Source of the DNA: Mycobacterium sp. 1100029.7
GTDB lineage: Bacteria; Actinomycetota; Actinomycetes; Mycobacteriales; Mycobacteriaceae
Direction: 5' to 3'
NCBI RefSeq assembly: GCF_001665235.1
Contig: NZ_LZSC01000082.1
Coordinates: forward strand, 1 to 64,000
Length of the DNA stretch: 64,000 nucleotides
Shown one piece after another: positions 1 to 8,314 of this stretch (positions within the stretch are counted from its first letter, which is position 1; each line of letters begins with the position of its first letter). A program made the translations under genes and the position numbers. Under the pieces are notes generated by a model. It saw only the letters and a program-made list of their open reading frames with translations. It was not told the DNA's origin and ran no database searches.

Positions 1-1
1 C

Positions 2-529
2 GCCCCAGCCGCCGCACCCGCCCCGGCCGCGGCACCTGCGCCGGCACCGTCAGCCGCGCCGGCACCGAGCCCGGCGCCCGCACCTGGTGCGCCGGCGGCG
101 AACCCGGACTTCGGTCCGGGCGCACCGATTACGCAGGACTTCATGTACCCCTCGATCGGCAGCAACTGCCTCGCCGACGGCAGTAGCTCGATCGCGGCGG
201 CGTTGTCGGTGGCCGGGCCGGCCACGATTCCGCTGCCCGGCCCCCAGGCCGGCCAGACCGCCTACGTGTTCACCGCGGTCGGCACGCCAGGACCCGCCGA
301 GGTGCAGAAGCTGCCGCTCAACGTCACCTGGGTCAACCTGACCACGGGCAAGTCGGGGACGGTGACGCTCAAGCCGCGCACCGACATCAACCCCGACGGG
401 CCGACGACACTGACCGGCATTGCCGACACCGGGTCGGGCAGCGTCATGTCGACGATCTTCGGCCAGGTCACGACCAAAGAAAAGCAGTGCCAGTTCCTGC
501 CGACCATCGGCTCAACCGTGGTGCCGTAA
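2..529 (+). CDS. Ala/Pro-rich exported protein, 3' part
   Basis: Only the last 175 residues are in the window; the frame is open from base 2 to the TAA at 527-529. The first ~45 residues are nearly all Ala and Pro, a linker of the kind found in mycobacterial cell-wall proteins. A compact domain of ~130 residues follows, starting around FMYPSIGSNC. It has two cysteines (SIGSNC and KEKQCQF) that could pair in a disulfide. The start and any signal peptide lie upstream. Content and position match the Ala-, Pro-rich proteins of the Rv1157c/Rv1158c locus; function unknown. A strong hairpin follows the stop. Confidence 0.75.
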   Translation, partial: APAAAPAPAAAPAPAPSAAPAPSPAPAPGAPAANPDFGPGAPITQDFMYPSIGSNCLADGSSSIAAALSVAGPATIPLPGPQAGQTAYVFTAVGTPGPAEVQKLPLNVTWVNLTTGKSGTVTLKPRTDINPDGPTTLTGIADTGSGSVMSTIFGQVTTKEKQCQFLPTIGSTVVP

Positions 530-553
530 AGCCAACCAACACCCTCCCCTAGT

Positions 554-590
554 GCGAGCGCGCGTGTCACCGCACGACACGCGCGCTCGC
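554..590. terminator. Strong 15-bp hairpin terminator between convergent genes
   Basis: GCGAGCGCGCGTGTC (554-568) is perfectly complementary to GACACGCGCGCTCGC (576-590), with a 7-base loop and a short CTTT after it. It lies between the end of the Ala/Pro-rich gene and the end of the convergent DUF1059 gene, so it can stop transcripts from both sides. There is no long U tract, which is common for mycobacterial terminators. Confidence 0.7.
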
Positions 591-607
591 CTTTGTCCGG
601 GGGCCGG

Positions 608-754
608 CTAGTACGCCATGAACAGGATCGCGTCGCGGTCGTACTCCAGGCCCGGATGCACGCTGGACAGATGAGCCTGCGTCAGATCGACCAGCTCGTC
701 CTCGTCTTTGCCGACGATGGCTTCTCCGCACGGACACGTAATGTGTGTCTTCAC
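608..754 (-). CDS. Small DUF1059-type protein (48 aa)
   Basis: A 48-residue protein read on the minus strand from a GTG at 754-752 to TAG at 610-608. It begins MKTHITCPCGEAIVG, with a CPCG cysteine pair, then an acidic segment, a histidine in SSVHPG and the tail DRDAILFMAY. Length, the N-terminal TCPCG and the later histidine are typical of DUF1059 small proteins; a metal-binding role is plausible but unproven. An AGGGAAGGG stretch 7-8 bases before the GTG serves as ribosome binding site. Codon use is GC-biased like its neighbours. Confidence 0.7.
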   Translation of the reverse strand: MKTHITCPCGEAIVGKDEDELVDLTQAHLSSVHPGLEYDRDAILFMAY

Positions 755-788
755 GTTGCTGCCCTTCCCTTTTGGTGAACCACTACTT

Positions 789-1376
789 TTACTTCGCCGC
801 CTTGGCTGCGGCCTTCAGCTGCTTCTTGTACGACCGCACTTCGCCCATCGATTCGGCGTCGACGATGTCGGCGACGGAGATGTGCGTGCCGGCCTTGCCG
901 AACTGCCCGGCCGCCGCGCGCCAGCCTTTCGGCGTGACGCCGTACTGCTTGCCCAGCAAAGCCAAAAAGATCTGCGCCTTGACGTCACCGAAGCCGGGTA
1001 GGCCCTTGATCCGCCGCAGCAGCTCCGCGCCGTCGGGGTCGCCGGCAGTCCACAACCCGGCCGCATCGCCGTCGTAACGGTCCACGATGATTTGCGCCAG
1101 GGTCTGGATCCGCTTGGCCATCGATCCCGGAAAGCGATGTATCGCAGGCCTTTCCGAGCACAGCGCGGCGAACTTGTCCGGGTCGTAGTCGGCGATTTCG
1201 ACCGCCGAAAAAGGCCGTGAGCTGCCCATGCGGTCGGCGATCTTCTTGGGCCCGGAGAAAGCGGTCTCAAACGGCACCTGCTGATCGAGCACCATTCCGA
1301 TGAGCAGGGCCAACGGGTTCTCGTTCAGCAGCGCGTCGGCCTCAGGTTCTTGCGCGAGCCACAGTTTCACTGTCAA
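789..1376 (-). CDS. HhH-GPD base-excision-repair family protein
   Basis: 195 residues. It carries a helix-hairpin-helix core around residues 120-145 (IKGLPGFGDVKAQIFLALLG), preceded by an N-terminal helical part with LIGMVLDQQVPFE, which resembles the LLSQQT-type start of the HhH-GPD fold. The HhH-GPD fold binds DNA and removes damaged bases in endonuclease III/AlkA relatives. I see no iron-sulfur cysteine cluster, and the catalytic Lys/Asp pair cannot be assigned with confidence, so glycosylase activity is inferred only. The start is TTG (1376), or a GTG two codons later. The C terminus is Lys/Ala-rich. Its order next to the Rv1155-type gene matches Rv1156. Confidence 0.8.
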   Translation of the reverse strand: MTVKLWLAQEPEADALLNENPLALLIGMVLDQQVPFETAFSGPKKIADRMGSSRPFSAVEIADYDPDKFAALCSERPAIHRFPGSMAKRIQTLAQIIVDRYDGDAAGLWTAGDPDGAELLRRIKGLPGFGDVKAQIFLALLGKQYGVTPKGWRAAAGQFGKAGTHISVADIVDAESMGEVRSYKKQLKAAAKAAK

Positions 1377-1475
1377 CGACCAACCTTTCGCTGAACACGC
1401 CTAGACCTCTGTGCTCGACAGACTACCCACCTCAAAGGTGCGCGCGACCAGCGCATAACCACCTATGGTGACGAG

Positions 1476-2000
1476 GTGGTGGATGAGGCCCGGCTGGCGG
1501 TGATGCTGGCCCGCGACGAGTTGCAGGCGCTCGTCATGGCGTATTGCCGGGCGGTCGACCGCGCCGACTATCAGACGCTGCGCGGCCTGTATCACCCCGA
1601 TGCGACCGACGCGCACGGCGAGTTCTCCAGCGGCGGCGTCGAGCAGTTCATCGCGCAGCTACAGGCGGCGGAGCCGTATCTGCGTGTCTCCCAACACAAC
1701 ATCACCACGACCAACTTCGTGATCGACGGCCAGAGCGCTCGCGGCGAGATCTACTGTTTGGTGTTCCACACCTTTGCCGGACCCGACCACGACATCGACG
1801 TCGTCATCGGCGGCCGGTACCTGGACACCTACACCCAGCACCAGGGCCGGTGGAAGTTCAGCCAGCGCACCATCGTCGCGGATTGGGCTTACCGCAACGA
1901 CCCGTCCCAAATGGACTTCTCCCACCCCAGCACCCGGGGAAGCCTGCGCGGGAAACCCGGTCACGACGATCCATCGATCGCGCTGTTCGCCCCGGACTAG
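1476..2000 (+). CDS. SnoaL/NTF2-like fold protein
   Basis: 174 residues, GTG start. The pattern is that of SnoaL-like proteins: an N-terminal helix (LQALVMAYCRAVDRAD), then LYHPDATDAHGEF with a conserved Asp, a helix, and strands including VSQHNITTTNFVIDG and GGRYLDTYTQHQGRWKFSQR. The fold is a cone-shaped alpha+beta barrel used by small isomerases, hydrolases and accessory proteins; the HNI and GRW motifs fit the ring-hydroxylating-dioxygenase-beta-like branch. No neighbour gives a substrate. The gene is convergent with the DUF5302 gene, leaving 25 bases between stops. Confidence 0.75.
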   Translation: MVDEARLAVMLARDELQALVMAYCRAVDRADYQTLRGLYHPDATDAHGEFSSGGVEQFIAQLQAAEPYLRVSQHNITTTNFVIDGQSARGEIYCLVFHTFAGPDHDIDVVIGGRYLDTYTQHQGRWKFSQRTIVADWAYRNDPSQMDFSHPSTRGSLRGKPGHDDPSIALFAPD

Positions 2001-2025
2001 TGAAAACCGAAATCCGGCAACGCCT

Positions 2026-2220
2026 TTAGCCGCTCTTGCGGCGAAATTCCCGACGGCCGCCGCCGGCGGCGCCATGGGCTCGCGACTGCTTGCCGCCACT
2101 GTCCTTGTGGTCGGATCCGCCCGACGACTTGGACAACTTGCGGTCAAGGGCGTCGCGGAACTTGCGCTTGTTCTCGTCTTCTGCCCCCGAAGCGTCCTGC
2201 TTGGAGTTCGACTCAGCCAT
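2026..2220 (-). CDS. DUF5302 small charged protein
   Basis: 64 residues, highly charged and Gly-rich, with no hydrophobic core apart from the helix KRKFRDALDRKLSKS. Length, the middle helix and the basic disordered tail (GGGRREFRRKSG) match DUF5302, a family of small actinobacterial proteins of unknown function. The gene is just downstream of the F420/PPOX gene on the same strand, with 18 bases between them, so the two are probably cotranscribed. Protein-nucleic acid or protein-protein contacts are possible from composition; nothing more specific can be said. Confidence 0.75.
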   Translation of the reverse strand: MAESNSKQDASGAEDENKRKFRDALDRKLSKSSGGSDHKDSGGKQSRAHGAAGGGRREFRRKSG

Positions 2221-2238
2221 AGCGGCAGCTTAGCCCGA

Positions 2239-2682
2239 TCAGCGCTTGCCCGGAGGCATGCCGTACAGATGCGAAATGGGCAACGTCAGCACCACTCGCC
2301 GATCGGTGACCATCGCGGCGCGGTACTCGTCCCAATCCGGATGCTCACCGGCGATGTTGCGATACAACGCAATCAGCGCTTCGACCGTGTCGTCGTCGGG
2401 CGCGGCGGCCGGAGGTGTCAGTTCGGCCGTACCCTCCGCGACGGCGTAGGACCAACCGTCGTCGGAGTCGACCAGGATGGAAGCCCGCGGGTCACGACGC
2501 AGGTTGCGGGTCTTGGCCCGCGGCTCGGTGATCGATACCCGAATGACCGATTCGCGGGGGTCGAAGTGATAACTCACGTTCGACAGTTGCGGCCGCCCGT
2601 CGCGCTTGATCGTGGCCAGCACTCCCAGGGAGTTCCCCTTGATCAGTGCCAGCAGCTTGTCGTCGAAGACTTGCCGTCCCAT
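2239..2682 (-). CDS. F420-binding PPOX-type split-barrel enzyme (Rv1155-like)
   Basis: 147 residues from ATG 2682, beginning MGRQVFDDKLLAL; an upstream ATG would add only two residues. It has the split beta-barrel signatures of the pyridoxamine-5-phosphate-oxidase-like superfamily: VLATIKRDGRPQLSNVSYHFD, then TRNLRRDPRASILVD and WSYAVAEGTAELTPP. It agrees closely, as I recall it, with Rv1155 of M. tuberculosis, which binds the deazaflavin F420 rather than acting as a true PNPOx. Expected role: F420H2-dependent reduction of a small molecule in the cytosol. It is divergent from the DUF1697 gene, with 46 bases between starts. Confidence 0.88.
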   Translation of the reverse strand: MGRQVFDDKLLALIKGNSLGVLATIKRDGRPQLSNVSYHFDPRESVIRVSITEPRAKTRNLRRDPRASILVDSDDGWSYAVAEGTAELTPPAAAPDDDTVEALIALYRNIAGEHPDWDEYRAAMVTDRRVVLTLPISHLYGMPPGKR

Positions 2683-2728
2683 CCCCAAAGACTACGTCGC
2701 TCGGACGTCGCTCTGGTGCAATCGGAGG

Positions 2729-3265
2729 ATGAGCGAGTACGCGGTATTCCTGCGGGGCGTCAACGTCGGCGGCGTCAATCTGAAGATGGCCGAGGTGGCG
2801 GACGCCCTGACCGACGCCGGCTTCACGGCGGTGCGCACGGTTCTGGCCACCGGCAATGTGCTGCTGGAGTCCTCCGGCAAGGCGGCCGCGGTCCGCACGA
2901 AAGCCGAAGCCACGCTGCGCGAACGGTTCGGTTACGACGCGTGGGTACTGGTCTACGACGTCGACACCGTGCGCGCGGTCGTCGGGGACTATCCGTTCGA
3001 AGCCGAGGTCGACGGCTACCAGTCCTACGTCACGTTCGTGTCCTCGCCGGACGTGCTCGACGAACTCGCCGCGCTGTCCGCGGGCCCGAAGGAGAAGATC
3101 AGCCGCGGTGACGGCGTGATCTATTGGCAGGTCCCCAAGGGCAGCACGCTGGACAGCACGATCGGCAAGACGATGGGCAAGCCGCGGTACAAGTCGTCGA
3201 CCACCACCCGCAACGTGCGGACTCTGGCCAAACTCTTGCAGATTTCGGCCGCTGAAGGTGGGTAG
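2729..3265 (+). CDS. DUF1697 protein
   Basis: 178 residues starting MSEYAVFLRGVNVGGVNLKM; the motif FLRGVNVGG near the N terminus defines DUF1697, small two-domain alpha/beta proteins found singly in many bacteria. Further family marks are ATGNVLLES, SYVTFVSSP and the end YWQVPKGSTLDSTIGKTMGK with a basic tail. Biochemical function is unknown. GGAGG sits almost directly before the ATG (2723-2728). The next gene on the strand starts 11 bases after the stop, so both may be on one transcript. Confidence 0.85.
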   Translation: MSEYAVFLRGVNVGGVNLKMAEVADALTDAGFTAVRTVLATGNVLLESSGKAAAVRTKAEATLRERFGYDAWVLVYDVDTVRAVVGDYPFEAEVDGYQSYVTFVSSPDVLDELAALSAGPKEKISRGDGVIYWQVPKGSTLDSTIGKTMGKPRYKSSTTTRNVRTLAKLLQISAAEGG

Positions 3266-3276
3266 GGTTTTTTTCG

Positions 3277-4113
3277 ATGGCCCCAGCCCAAGATCGCCCG
3301 AAAGACAAGGTCTCCCTCGGCGGCGTTTCCGAGACCGCGCTACTGACGCTGAACGCGCGGGCCACCGAGGCGCGGCGCCCCGATCGCCTGATCGACGATC
3401 CGATGGCGATAGCGCTGTGCGACTCGATCGACTACGACTTCGCGAAGTTCGGCCGCACCCGCCAGGACGTCGCGTTGCGGGCCCGGCTTTTCGACACCCA
3501 GGCGCTGTCGTATCTGGCCACGCACCCCAAGGCCACCGTGGTGGCGCTGGCCGAAGGCTTGCAAACCAGCTTCTACCGGCTCAATGCGGCCACCTCCGAC
3601 GATCGATTCCGTTGGCTGACAATCGATTTGCCGGCGATCATCGACATCCGGACCCGGCTGCTGCCGCCGTCGGAGCGGGTGTCGATCTGCGCGCAGTCAG
3701 CCTTGGACTACAGCTGGATGGATTCGGTCGATCCTGACGGCGGCGTGTTCATCACCGCCGAGGGCCTGTTGATGTACCTGCAGGCCGAGCAGTCGTTGGC
3801 ACTGATCGCGCAGTGCGCGAGCAGGTTTCCCGGCGGCGCCATGATGTTCGATCTGCCGCCGGCCTGGGTCTCCAAGGTGAGCGAATCCGGCGTGCGCACC
3901 TCGTCGCGGTACAAGGGGCCGCCGATGCCGTTCACGTTGACGGCCGCGCAGGCGGCCGAGCTGGTCAACACCGTGCCCGGGGTCGGCGCGGTCCACGACC
4001 TGCGGCTGCCACCGGGACGCGGCAAGACCTTCAACGCCGCGGTGTCGATGCTCTATCGCACCCGTGCCCTGCGGCTGATGCGACCGTGCCTGACGATGTT
4101 GGAATTCGGCTAA
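3277..4113 (+). CDS. LCM-type class I SAM-dependent O-methyltransferase (Rv1153c-like)
   Basis: 278 residues. It resembles the leucine-carboxyl-methyltransferase-like branch: N-terminal VSETALLTLNARATEARRPDRLIDDP, then VVALAEGLQTSFYR in place of the usual glycine-rich SAM loop, TIDLPAIIDIR as the acidic ribose-binding strand, and the post-IV motif FITAEGLLMYL. This family methylates carboxyl or hydroxyl groups of natural products; M. tuberculosis Rv1153c is called omt. The substrate is not evident. The degenerate glycine motif (AEG instead of GxG) is usual in this branch. It ends overlapping the convergent GntR gene by 4 bases. Confidence 0.8.
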   Translation: MAPAQDRPKDKVSLGGVSETALLTLNARATEARRPDRLIDDPMAIALCDSIDYDFAKFGRTRQDVALRARLFDTQALSYLATHPKATVVALAEGLQTSFYRLNAATSDDRFRWLTIDLPAIIDIRTRLLPPSERVSICAQSALDYSWMDSVDPDGGVFITAEGLLMYLQAEQSLALIAQCASRFPGGAMMFDLPPAWVSKVSESGVRTSSRYKGPPMPFTLTAAQAAELVNTVPGVGAVHDLRLPPGRGKTFNAAVSMLYRTRALRLMRPCLTMLEFG

Positions 4114-4484
4114 CGCCGGTCCTCGTCGGGTACCGCCTCGATGTAGCGCAGCGCGTCGGCCTTGCTCAGGCCCAAGCCCCGGGCCACCTGGACGTACTCG
4201 CGGGCCGCGGCGGCCATCGCGGCATCCGTCGGGTCGTAGCGCGCAATGAAAGTGCCGAAGCGGCCGCGGGTTTCGACGATGGCCGCGGTTTCCAGCTCAC
4301 GGTAGGCCCGGGCCACGGTGTTGACCGCCACGCCGAGTTGCCCGGCCAGGTCGCGGACCGTCGGCAACCGGGTGCCGGGCGGCAGGGCGCCGTCCCGGAC
4401 GCCGTCGATGACCTGTGTCCGGAGTTGATCGAACAGCGGCCGGCCTGCCTTCAGGTCGACCCGTAGCCATTCGCCCAGCTCCAC
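4110..4484 (-). CDS. GntR-family regulator, YtrA type (Rv1152-like)
   Basis: 124 residues: a GntR winged helix (residues ~10-80, with RPLFDQLRTQVIDGV, then LPTVRDLAGQLGVAVNTVARAYREL) followed by only ~40 residues (EYVQVARGLGLSKADALRYIE). A short helical C-terminal domain is the mark of the YtrA subfamily, which usually controls membrane transport or stress genes and dimerises through that tail. It is divergent from the sirtuin gene, with the starts 38 bases apart, so it may repress that gene and itself; no clear palindrome was noticed there. Confidence 0.85.
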   Translation of the reverse strand: MELGEWLRVDLKAGRPLFDQLRTQVIDGVRDGALPPGTRLPTVRDLAGQLGVAVNTVARAYRELETAAIVETRGRFGTFIARYDPTDAAMAAAAREYVQVARGLGLSKADALRYIEAVPDEDRR

Positions 4485-4522
4485 GTATCCAGTATTACTC
4501 CACCCACGACTATCTTGGTGAT

Positions 4523-5239
4523 ATGCGAGTGACGGTGCTCAGCGGCGCAGGGATCTCCGCGGAAAGCGGGGTGCCGACATTTCGCGACGACAAGAACGGC
4601 CTGTGGGCCCGCTTCGACCCCTACGAGCTGTCCAGCACCCAGGGTTGGCTCGACAATCCCGAGCGGGTGTGGGGCTGGTATTTGTGGCGGCACTATCTGG
4701 TCGGCACCGTCGACCCCAATGACGGGCATCGGGCCATCGCCGCCTGGCAGGACTACGCCGAGGTCAGTGTCGTCACCCAGAACGTCGACGATCTGCACGA
4801 GCGGGCGGGCAGCAGCCCGGTGCACCACCTGCATGGCAGCCTGTTCGAATTCCGTTGTGCGCGTTGCGGTATGGCCTACACCGATGCATTGCCCGAGATG
4901 CCCGAACCGGCGCTGGAGGTGCAGCCGCCGCGGTGCCCGGGCTGCGGCGGGCTGATCCGGCCCGACATCGTGTGGTTCGGCGAGCAACTGCCCGAAGGGC
5001 CGTGGCGGCGCGCCGTCGAGGCGACCGAGGCCGCCGATGTGATGGTGGTGGTGGGAACCTCGGCGATCGTCTATCCGGCGGCCGGTCTGGCCGACCTGGC
5101 ACTCTCGCGTGGGACCGCCGTGATCGAGGTCAACCCCGAACCCACCCCGCTGTCGGCCAACGCGACGCTGAGCATCCGCGAATCGGCGAGTCAGGCGTTG
5201 CCGGGGTTGTTGCAGCGGCTACCCGCGCTGCTCGGGTAG
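4523..5239 (+). CDS. cobB: Sirtuin NAD-dependent deacylase, class III (Rv1151c-like)
   Basis: 238 residues from ATG 4523. Sir2 motifs in order: LSGAGISAESGVPTFR (NAD loop), TQNVDDLHERAG, catalytic HLHGS (His104), zinc ligands in CARC and CPGC, and VVVGTSAIVYPAAG. Tyr53 and Arg56 in WYLWRHY sit in the Y-x2-R arrangement that in SIRT5 and E. coli CobB holds acyl carboxylates, so removal of succinyl or malonyl groups is predicted besides deacetylation. Acts in the cytosol, releasing nicotinamide and O-acyl-ADP-ribose. Its 3' end overlaps the convergent methyltransferase gene by 21 bases. Confidence 0.9.
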   Translation: MRVTVLSGAGISAESGVPTFRDDKNGLWARFDPYELSSTQGWLDNPERVWGWYLWRHYLVGTVDPNDGHRAIAAWQDYAEVSVVTQNVDDLHERAGSSPVHHLHGSLFEFRCARCGMAYTDALPEMPEPALEVQPPRCPGCGGLIRPDIVWFGEQLPEGPWRRAVEATEAADVMVVVGTSAIVYPAAGLADLALSRGTAVIEVNPEPTPLSANATLSIRESASQALPGLLQRLPALLG

Positions 5240-5878
5240 CGGCCGGCGCGCGCGGCCCAGCAATAGCTCGGACACCGGCATCGGAGACCAGGCCGGCAGC
5301 GTCCACTCCCGCCGCGAGGTGTCCACCACGAATCCCGCCTTCAGAATCGCGCGTTCGGTATCGCGGTGGGTGTGGCAGTTACCCAGAAACCGCGGCCACA
5401 CCGTCCTGTCGGCGAAGCGCTGCAGGCGACCCCGCATGCCGGCGCTGGCCACATGCTCGAGATAGCGCAACTGTCCGCCCGGGCGCAGCATCGCGTAGAG
5501 GTGCCGCAGCACCATCACGGGGTCGTGCACCGAGCACAGCACGAGTGAGCAGACCACCGCGTCGAAGGGCTCGGCGCCGCTGAACGCCTCCACGGTCTCG
5601 TTGGTCAGGACGATCGGCACGGCCGCCGCCGCGGCGGCCACCCGCGCCCGCGCCGCCAGCCGCGGCTCGGGCTCCATGGCCACCACCTGCTGCACGGATG
5701 CGGGGTAGTTCGGGAAGTTCGTCCCGACGCCCGCGCCGACTTCGAGCACCCGGCCCGCCAACCCCGCCAAGTTCTCCCGGCGCAGCGCCCGTATCTTGTC
5801 GGTCTCGTGAGCGACGGCGACCGGCCACACCCGAGCGAAGAACCGGTTTTCAAAGGTTGCTGTCGTTGCGGCCGTCAT
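5219..5878 (-). CDS. Class I SAM-dependent methyltransferase (Rv1147-like)
   Basis: 219 residues with a textbook UbiE/Methyltransf_11 core: VLEVGAGVGTNFPNYP (motif I), an acidic strand end VVAMEPEPR, FDAVVCSLVLCSV (motif III region) and MLRPGGQLRYLEHV. The C-terminal WTLPAWSPMPVSELLLGRARRP is mildly hydrophobic, as in methyltransferases acting on lipids or quinones; the substrate is unknown. In M. tuberculosis this interval between the methyltransferase and the sirtuin holds further genes, including a REP13E12-type copy as I recall; here the two genes directly overlap, which looks like the undisturbed state. Confidence 0.82.
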   Translation of the reverse strand: MTAATTATFENRFFARVWPVAVAHETDKIRALRRENLAGLAGRVLEVGAGVGTNFPNYPASVQQVVAMEPEPRLAARARVAAAAAAVPIVLTNETVEAFSGAEPFDAVVCSLVLCSVHDPVMVLRHLYAMLRPGGQLRYLEHVASAGMRGRLQRFADRTVWPRFLGNCHTHRDTERAILKAGFVVDTSRREWTLPAWSPMPVSELLLGRARRPLPEQRG

Positions 5879-5986
5879 CCCCCACCTCCTGACTCGGAAC
5901 GGGCCTCAGCATAAAGGCCCCCCGATGTCCGTGACCGCCGATCCGCGGCATGACCGGCAATTCTGCCGCCATGCCGTGCGCCGGGG

Positions 5987-8314
5987 TCAACCCCCGAGAT
6001 TGGTGACCGGCTCGCCGACCGGATGCCCGTTGTGCTGCACGGAGATTGCGATCGGCTCGATCGGCGCGGCCGGTTCGGCGGGCCCCTCGCTGATGCCGAA
6101 CCGCTCGTGCAGGCGCACCAACGGCTTGGGCGCCCACCAGTTCCAGCGCCCCATCACGTGCATGAAGGCCGGGACCAGGACCATCCGCACCAAGGTGGCG
6201 TCGGCGAACACGGCCAGCGTCAGGCCCAGGCCGAACATCCGCATGAACGACACGTGCGCGGCGATCAGCGCGGCGAACGACATCGACATCACCAGCGCCG
6301 CCGCGGTGATCACCCGGCCGGTGCGGGCCACTCCGTGCGCCACCGCCTCGTCGTTGGCGGCGTGCGCCTCCTTGGCGGTCGACTTGGCGGGCCGATACTG
6401 CAGCCAGTACTCGCGGATTCGCGAGATCAAAAACACCTCGTAGTCCATCGACAACCCGAACGCGATGCAGAACAACAGCACCGGCATGTTCGCGACCAGC
6501 GTGCCGCTCGGTGTCGTGCCCAGGGCGCCGAGATGGCCGTCCTGGAAGATCCACACCAGCGCCCCGAAGGCCGCGGTCAGCGACAGCACATTGCACATCA
6601 GCGCCTTCACCGGCAGCACCACGCTGCCGGTCAGCAGGAACAGCAGCACGAAGGTGATCACGGCCATCACGCCCAGCACCGTCGGCAGCCGATCGGTCAC
6701 CGCGTCGACGCTGTCGCGGTTGACCTGCGCGACGCCGGCCATCTCGACGCTGCGCCCGGCGGGACCGGGGACCTGATGCAGCCGTTTGAGCTGGGCGTCA
6801 GACGCCGGCGAGAACAGTGGCGCCGTGCTGCTGACGGTCAACAGCGCGCTGCCGTCGTTGACACCGGTGGCCCCCGCGGGCGGGCCCACCTGATGTCCGC
6901 CGGCGAATGTCCCGCTGGGCGCCGACACCGCTGACACGTCGGACACCCGTGACAGCGCCGCGGCGTAGCTGTCCAGGTCCGCCGGGCTGACGTTGCGCGC
7001 ATCGGGAACGACGACCGGCACCGATGTCGCGGAGTCGTGCGCGAAGTTGGTGCGCAGCTGATCGCCCACCTGATGCGCCGACGCCGACCGCGGCAGCACC
7101 CGGTCGTCGGGGAAGCCCCACGTCACTCTCAGGAACGGCAATCCCAGGAGCAGCAGCAGGGCGATGACCGCCAGACCGCAGCGCAGCCAGCGGCGCATCA
7201 CGAACTTGCTCGACCGGTACCAGAAGAGTTGCTCGACGGGCTTGTGTACCGGCTCGGGGCGGCGCAGCAGCCGCCGCACCAGCTTGCGCGCGTCCAGGGA
7301 GTCCAGCCGCGGGCCCAGCAGCACGATCGCGGCCGGGGTGATCAGGATGGACGCCGTCGCGACGAAGGCCACGGTCGCCACCCCGGCGTAGGCGAACGAC
7401 TTGAGGAAGTACATCGGGAACAGGGCCGTCGCGGACATCGACAGGGCGACGGTGACGGCGGAGAACAACACCGTGCGCCCGGACGTGGCCATCGTCCGGA
7501 TCAATGCCTCGTTCCGGTCGCTACCCTCGGCCAGCTCGTCGCGATAGCGGCTGACGATCAGCAGCGTGTAGTCGATCGCCAGGGCCAGACCCAGCGCGGT
7601 GCTCAGGTTGAGCGCGAAGATCGACACCTCGGTGGTGAAGGTGATCAGCCGCAACACCGACATCGAACCCACGACCGCCAGCGCGCCCAGCGCCATCGGC
7701 AGCGCCGCGGCGAGCAGCCCGCCGAACACCCAGATCAGCACCAGGAAGCTGAGCGGCAGCGCGATCATCTCCATGATCAGCAGGTCGGCCTGGTTCTGCG
7801 AGTTGATCTGCGCGTACTCCATCGCCGAGCCACCGGCCCGGAGGGTCACGCCGTCGCGATCGTGCACGAACTGGTCGGCCAGGGTCTGAGCGTTGTTCTG
7901 CGCGTTGTTCTCGCCGCCCTTGAGATTGACCACTACCAACCCGGACTTGCCGTCCTTGCTCGTCAGGTCTGCCGCGGCCGACGGTGGCGCGGTCCACGGG
8001 GACGACACGTTATAGACAAGGGGTGAATGCGTGAGCTCGTCGACCAGCTCGGTGCCCACTTTGCGGGCCGGGTCGCTGTTGGCGCCCGCGGGTGCGGTCA
8101 CCAGGATCAGCATCTGCTGACCGCTCTGCCCGAACTTGTCGGCCAGCACCGCGATGGCCCGGGCGGACTCGGAGTCGGGGTCCTGGAAACCACCCGGAGC
8201 GAGGCTCTTGGCGACCGGGATGCCGAAGACCGCGGCGGCGATGAAGACCAGGACTCCGACCGCAATGATGCGCCGCGGTGCGGTGATGGCCAGCCGAGCG
8301 ATCTTCGTCAGCAT
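5987..8314 (-). CDS. mmpL13: MmpL13, RND-type lipid transporter, intact
   Basis: 775 residues. Architecture: TM1 (residues ~14-34), periplasmic porter domain 1 (~40-175), a cluster of five TM segments (~178-335), a cytoplasmic stretch, TM7 (~378-396), porter domain 2 (~400-540), and a final TM cluster (~545-720). Asp-Tyr pairs at 248-249 (AIDYTLL) and 624-625 (SMDYEVFL) are the proton-relay pairs of MmpL proteins. It lacks the long C-terminal tail of MmpL3 or MmpL11. In M. tuberculosis the orthologous locus is split into mmpL13a and mmpL13b; here one frame is open throughout. Predicted inner-membrane export of a lipid, cargo unknown. No mmpS gene is adjacent. Confidence 0.9.
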   Translation of the reverse strand: MLTKIARLAITAPRRIIAVGVLVFIAAAVFGIPVAKSLAPGGFQDPDSESARAIAVLADKFGQSGQQMLILVTAPAGANSDPARKVGTELVDELTHSPLVYNVSSPWTAPPSAAADLTSKDGKSGLVVVNLKGGENNAQNNAQTLADQFVHDRDGVTLRAGGSAMEYAQINSQNQADLLIMEMIALPLSFLVLIWVFGGLLAAALPMALGALAVVGSMSVLRLITFTTEVSIFALNLSTALGLALAIDYTLLIVSRYRDELAEGSDRNEALIRTMATSGRTVLFSAVTVALSMSATALFPMYFLKSFAYAGVATVAFVATASILITPAAIVLLGPRLDSLDARKLVRRLLRRPEPVHKPVEQLFWYRSSKFVMRRWLRCGLAVIALLLLLGLPFLRVTWGFPDDRVLPRSASAHQVGDQLRTNFAHDSATSVPVVVPDARNVSPADLDSYAAALSRVSDVSAVSAPSGTFAGGHQVGPPAGATGVNDGSALLTVSSTAPLFSPASDAQLKRLHQVPGPAGRSVEMAGVAQVNRDSVDAVTDRLPTVLGVMAVITFVLLFLLTGSVVLPVKALMCNVLSLTAAFGALVWIFQDGHLGALGTTPSGTLVANMPVLLFCIAFGLSMDYEVFLISRIREYWLQYRPAKSTAKEAHAANDEAVAHGVARTGRVITAAALVMSMSFAALIAAHVSFMRMFGLGLTLAVFADATLVRMVLVPAFMHVMGRWNWWAPKPLVRLHERFGISEGPAEPAAPIEPIAISVQHNGHPVGEPVTNLGG

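Noticed and set aside
1774..3111. Plus-strand frame of 445 codons
   Set aside because: Crosses three better-supported genes on both strands, with low-complexity residues.
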